Source: DASXRA01 sp036558905 (GTDB taxonomy: Bacteria; Actinomycetota; Actinomycetes; Mycobacteriales; Jatrophihabitantaceae). From it: DNA of 64,000 nt. How positions within the stretch are numbered: the first letter of the stretch is position 1; each line of letters starts with the position of its first letter. A program made the position numbers and the translations under genes. The stretch is from the NCBI GenBank assembly GCA_036558905.1, contig DATBER010000083.1, positions 1 to 64,000 on the forward strand, given 5' to 3'. The notes beneath the pieces were generated by a model. The model was not told where the DNA came from. It worked only from the letters and a program-made list of their open reading frames with translations, and did not search any database. This document shows positions 60,771 through 64,000 of the stretch, one piece after another.

Positions 60771-61877
60771 TCAGGCCCAAGCGTCGGCCTTGCTTCGATA
60801 GGCCTCGTGCGGCATGAGGCTCGCCAAGCCGCGCTCGGCCAGCGCGGACTCGAACCGCTTGCGCACCTCGACATTCTCGTCGGGGTATTCGATCTGGTCC
60901 CGCCGCCGGTCCTCGTCTCGCTCGGCGTAGCCGTGGAACTGCAACGGCGGATGCAGGGCTAGGTAGCGGGCCGGCTCCGAGCCGAGGTTGAAGTGCTGGT
61001 GGAACCACCGGTCCGGCGGCACGAACAGCGCCGCCTCCTGCCACGGCACGACCACCGGCTCCTGGCCCTCGAGCCACAAGGTCGAGTAGCCCTCGCCGGT
61101 CGGAACGACAATGACCCGGCCCGGGCCGTGGCGGTGGGCCTTCTTGTAGGTCCTGGCGTCGAACACGGACATGTGGCAGCTCATGTCCGAGCCGGCGAAC
61201 TGGATCCGGACGGTGCGTCCGCCCGCGCCGCGCGCCGCGTTCGTGTCGAGCCTCGACCAGGCGCTCATGTCGGGGAAGAAGTTGCCGTACCAGTAGGCGG
61301 TGTCGCCCCTGCGGCCGGTGATCCAGCGCAGCCCCTGCCCGCCGCTGACCAGCTTGGCGTCCGAGAAGGCGGATGCGTCGACCGGCTTGGGTCGGTACGC
61401 GTTGTCGAAGAAGAAGTCCGGGTCGGGCACGATCGACATGGCCAGCGGCAGGTACGTGTAGTGCAACAGGCGCACCGGGCGGTCGCCGGTCAGGTTGCTG
61501 AATTGCCGGTAGTGGTTCGGCGGCACCAGGAACAGGGCCTTGTCGTCCCACTCGAACTGGTGCCCGTCGTCGGCACGGCCGCCGTTGGGCCAGACCGTCG
61601 TCGCGCCTGATCCGGTGACGACGTACACCATCTCGTCCACGGCCATCTTGTAGGGCGGCAACGTCTCGCCCGGCGGCACCTCGGTGATGCGCGCCTCGCT
61701 CACACCCTCCTGGCCGCTGAGCTGGACGAATGCCGCGTCGCACCCGCGATCGGCCCAGTGGCCCAGCTCGATCGTGCGCATGTCCGGGACGAAATGGCCG
61801 CGATAGACGGGCAGGTTCTGGGCGGTCATCCACTCGTCGTAGGCGAACTCGGTCCGTGGCGACGGCTCAGTGCTCAT
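60771..61877 (-). CDS. two-domain cupin protein
   Basis: A 368-residue bicupin. The first cupin (about 65-140) has VSEARITEVPPGETL and PPNHYRQF; the second (about 215-300) has AHRHGPGRVIVVP and HQHFN, with histidines placed to bind metal. The layout is that of gentisate dioxygenase-like bicupins. Related cupins are sometimes annotated as ethanolamine ammonia-lyase activating proteins, which would fit the EutA-like neighbour, but I cannot confirm this. The ATG overlaps the EutA stop by 11 bases. Dioxygenase activity on an aromatic or keto acid is the alternative. Confidence 0.65.
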   Translation of the reverse strand: MSTEPSPRTEFAYDEWMTAQNLPVYRGHFVPDMRTIELGHWADRGCDAAFVQLSGQEGVSEARITEVPPGETLPPYKMAVDEMVYVVTGSGATTVWPNGGRADDGHQFEWDDKALFLVPPNHYRQFSNLTGDRPVRLLHYTYLPLAMSIVPDPDFFFDNAYRPKPVDASAFSDAKLVSGGQGLRWITGRRGDTAYWYGNFFPDMSAWSRLDTNAARGAGGRTVRIQFAGSDMSCHMSVFDARTYKKAHRHGPGRVIVVPTGEGYSTLWLEGQEPVVVPWQEAALFVPPDRWFHQHFNLGSEPARYLALHPPLQFHGYAERDEDRRRDQIEYPDENVEVRKRFESALAERGLASLMPHEAYRSKADAWA

Positions 61878-63315
61878 GGGCGTGACTCCCCTGTACAGCG
61901 AGTTCGGGCGCCGGACGCAGCGCGAGGGTGAGCGACTTGACGGTAACCGGGAAGGATCGGGTGGATCCCATGGGCCGGCCGATGTCGAGGTAGTCGAGGT
62001 CGCCGACCTCGATGCCGTCGATGACGACCAGCGGGCCGGCGTGGTGCAGTTCGGCGTCGATGATGCGGCCGAACGCGCGCGCCAGATCGTCCTTGAGGAC
62101 CACGACAAGCGGGCCACCGGCCGCAACGTCGACCAGTGCCGCGGCCGACCGGCGGAGCCCGGCGTAGTCGCGCGGACCGTGGAATCCGACGGCGATCGCG
62201 ACCGGCTCGCGCAGGTCGTCCAGGTCGCGAACCTTCAGGGCGGTCTGCAGCGCGGAGCGCGGGTCGACCGCCGGTGCCATCTCGACCCGAACTACAGGCA
62301 GGCTGCGGATCGGCAGCAGCTGCTCGTCCGGCACGTAGCAGGTCTGCCCGCTGGCCTGCACGGTGAACTGGCTGGCGCCGAGCACGGTGGCCCGGATGCC
62401 CTGGTCGGCCGGTTCGACCGACGTGGACAACCCGGCCGCCGTCAACCGGTCGCGGATGTGGCCGCCCAGCGCGGGGCCGAGGTCGCCGTACGACGCCGAG
62501 TCGCGGCCGTCGATGTACTCGGATACCCCGCCCGAGAAGACGATGCGGTCGATCGGCCGGGGGAGCCGGGCCCGGTCGATGCCGGACGGGGTGACCGTGA
62601 GCCGGAGCAGTAAGCCGCTGGCGGATCCGGTGATCGCGGCCAGGACCACGTCAGCCATCAGCGTGGCCAGCCGGTCGATGTCGCGCGCGCTGATCGGCCG
62701 GCCGAGTTCGAGGTCGACACCGGCCTCGGCCGCGAGTGTCCGGGCCGGCGGCTCGATCCGGGTCACCGTGCCCATCACGTCGAACGCGACGAGGCGGGCT
62801 GCGACGCTGAACGCCGCGACCTGGCTGATCACTCCGTTGACGACGACGGCCAGCTTGGTTGTGCCTCCGCCGATGTCGACATTGAGGACGACGCAGTTCT
62901 CCCGCTCCGAGAGAGCGACACTTCCCGAACCGTGCGCGGCCAGCATCGCCTCGTGGCTCGGACCGGCCGACACGCAGATGAAGTCGCCCGACCAGCGCGA
63001 CAGCATGTCGGCCACCTGCGGTGCGTTGTCCTTGTTGAGCGCCTCGCCGGTGATGACGACGGCGCCGGTGTCGACGTCATCCGGGCGCACGTCGGCGGCG
63101 TCATAGCAGGTGTGCACGAACTCCTCGACGGCTCCGACGTCGATGCGGGTGCCGTCGGTGTACGGGGTGAGCAACGGCTCGCTGACGTAGAGCACTTCGC
63201 GCTCGGAGACCACGAACTCGGTGGACAGGTCGCTCCCACGCCGGCGGATCGTCAGCCGCGACAACACGACGTGCGAGGTGGACGAGCCGATGTCGATGCC
63301 GGCCGAGGTGAGCAC
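61867..63315 (-). CDS. eutA: EutA-like ethanolamine ammonia-lyase reactivating factor
   Basis: A 482-residue member of the actin-like ATPase fold. The N-terminal SAGIDIGSSTSHVVLSRL is the phosphate-1 loop, ITGEALNKDNAPQV and LNVDIGGGTTKLAV are EutA hallmarks. EutA frees damaged cobalamin from ethanolamine ammonia-lyase using ATP. EutB and EutC, its targets, are not in the window. GTG 63315 is the only start in frame, with a poor ribosome binding site; protein-like sequence continues upstream of it for about 50 codons (see findings), so the true N-terminus is uncertain. Confidence 0.8.
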   Translation of the reverse strand: MLTSAGIDIGSSTSHVVLSRLTIRRRGSDLSTEFVVSEREVLYVSEPLLTPYTDGTRIDVGAVEEFVHTCYDAADVRPDDVDTGAVVITGEALNKDNAPQVADMLSRWSGDFICVSAGPSHEAMLAAHGSGSVALSERENCVVLNVDIGGGTTKLAVVVNGVISQVAAFSVAARLVAFDVMGTVTRIEPPARTLAAEAGVDLELGRPISARDIDRLATLMADVVLAAITGSASGLLLRLTVTPSGIDRARLPRPIDRIVFSGGVSEYIDGRDSASYGDLGPALGGHIRDRLTAAGLSTSVEPADQGIRATVLGASQFTVQASGQTCYVPDEQLLPIRSLPVVRVEMAPAVDPRSALQTALKVRDLDDLREPVAIAVGFHGPRDYAGLRRSAAALVDVAAGGPLVVVLKDDLARAFGRIIDAELHHAGPLVVIDGIEVGDLDYLDIGRPMGSTRSFPVTVKSLTLALRPAPELAVQGSHAHEH

Positions 63316-63461
63316 ATGTCGCTCGAATCCCTCGGTGTCGTCGAGAACATCGCCGGCCTGTGGCCGCCCGGCGTCGTCGTCGTGAATTGCGACCCCCGGG
63401 GTGCTGGGTGGGAACTGGCCAACTCGGACGATAGCCGCGCCACCCGCTCTCGTCTACCCCG

Positions 63462-63531
63462 TTGACTGTCTACTTAATTACCGACATGACTTCTTCGCGA
63501 ATGCCGACAGTCAGCCTGGTTGACAGTTAGG
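63462..63531. promoter_or_regulatory. MarR-eutA control region with repeated palindromes
   Basis: Two near-palindromes lie 42 bases apart centre to centre: GTTGACTGTCTAC (63461-63473) and GCCGACAGTCAGC (63503-63515), each with one mismatched pair. A related GGTTGACAGTTAG follows at 63519-63531. They resemble the palindrome at 59967. MarR dimers usually bind such sites in their own promoters. The region 63316-63539 contains no clear gene. Confidence 0.5.
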
Positions 63532-63539
63532 CTGCGACC

Positions 63540-64000
63540 ATGGCCAAGCTTGTGGTGCAGGACGACATCACCATGCCAATGCTGCTGCGCACCGCTCGAC
63601 AGACCTACGCGGCGGCGATCCGGGAGGAGTTGATCGCGAACGGGCTCGAGGATCTGCCTCGCAACGGACCCTTCGTGATTCGCGCGATGGAGCATTCGAG
63701 CACACCGCTGTCGGAGATCGCGCGTGATCTGTCGGTGTCGAAGCAGGCGGCGAGCAAGCTGATCGACCTGCTCGTCGTGCGGGGATTCCTGGAGCGGACG
63801 GCCGACCCGGCCGATCGGCGCCGGATTACGCTCGCCCTCACCGGACGGGGCCGCGATGCAGCAGCTGCGGTCGAGGCCGGCACCCGGCGGGTCGACGCCG
63901 ATCTGGCCGACGCGCTGTCAAGCACCCAGTTGGCCGGGTTCCGGGCCGGGCTGCGAGCGCTGGTCGAGCTGTCCAAGCGTTATGCCACCCCGGAGTACGA
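63540..64000 (+). CDS. MarR-family regulator (3' end outside window)
   Basis: At least 153 residues; the frame is open at the window end. The winged helix lies at about 50-110 (STPLSEIARDLSVSKQAASKLID, then the wing DPADRRRITLALT). Helices at both ends would form the dimer. No ribosome binding site precedes the ATG (TTAGGCTGCGACC is upstream), so translation may be from a leaderless or very short-leader transcript. It is divergent from eutA and probably represses itself, the eutA operon and perhaps the ABC operon at 59914. Confidence 0.82.
   Translation, partial: MAKLVVQDDITMPMLLRTARQTYAAAIREELIANGLEDLPRNGPFVIRAMEHSSTPLSEIARDLSVSKQAASKLIDLLVVRGFLERTADPADRRRITLALTGRGRDAAAAVEAGTRRVDADLADALSSTQLAGFRAGLRALVELSKRYATPEY

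Noticed and set aside
63316..63465. Possible 49-residue plus-strand protein starting at ATG 63316
   Set aside because: No ribosome binding site and no recognisable features; it overlaps the in-frame extension of eutA.

Overview
The window is GC-rich (about 70% by eye) with dense operons, many GTG starts, repeated 4-base ATGA/GTGA stop-start overlaps, twin-arginine and Sec-secreted glycosidases and no insertion sequences. This points to a free-living, soil-type actinomycete; the genus cannot be read from the sequence. No rRNA, tRNA, CRISPR or phage genes were seen.

Layout. (1) 1-1291: end of an MFS transporter and a convergent SnoaL-like protein. (2) 1721-16888: six secreted proteins in one direction (GH2, GH27 alpha-galactosidase, GH92, a six-hairpin glycosidase with an inserted LamG domain, GH3, and an unrecognised secreted protein). 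(3) 16981-21816: a five-gene operon that reads as a sulfolactate pathway: suyA, suyB, an aldehyde dehydrogenase, a SerA-type and an LDH2-type 2-hydroxyacid dehydrogenase. (4) 24821-21832 (minus): a FucI-like sugar isomerase, a TalC-like transaldolase and a FadR-type GntR regulator. (5) 25141-31941: a second secreted GH2 + GH3 pair. (6) 35416-31945 (minus): DapA-family aldolase, SMP-30 lactonase and IlvD/Edd dehydratase. (7) 35591-41855: sugar ABC importer, SDR sugar dehydrogenase, ABC ATPase and DgoD-type galactonate dehydratase.

Blocks 2, 3, 4, 5 and 7 have the same promoter plan: a TTGAC(A/T) -35 box, a -10 box, and just downstream a GGT-N3-ACC operator (best form GAGGTCTTACCACC). The gene order and these operators suggest one GntR regulon that takes glycoconjugates apart outside the cell, imports the sugars, oxidises or isomerises them, and takes a C3 sulfonate to pyruvate plus sulfite. 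The best single idea is use of sulfoquinovose together with galactose, for example plant thylakoid glycolipid headgroups. No recognisable sulfoquinovosidase or sulfite-handling gene is present, so the substrate is inferred.

The second half is a separate catabolic region. (8) 41910-47728: an IclR regulator divergent from a protocatechuate operon pcaHGBLIJ (no pcaF). (9) 47731-48105: remnant of a PucR/CdaR-type regulator. (10) 59914-48107 (minus): an uncharacterised operon with an iron/AEP-type ABC transporter, an M28-like hydrolase, amidase, a variant SDR, a ketopantoate-reductase-like enzyme and two paralogous alpha/beta hydrolases. (11) 63315-60093 (minus): EutA-like protein, bicupin protein and methyltransferase, divergent from a MarR gene that runs off the window. 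Palindromes related to each other lie in the promoters of blocks 10 and 11.
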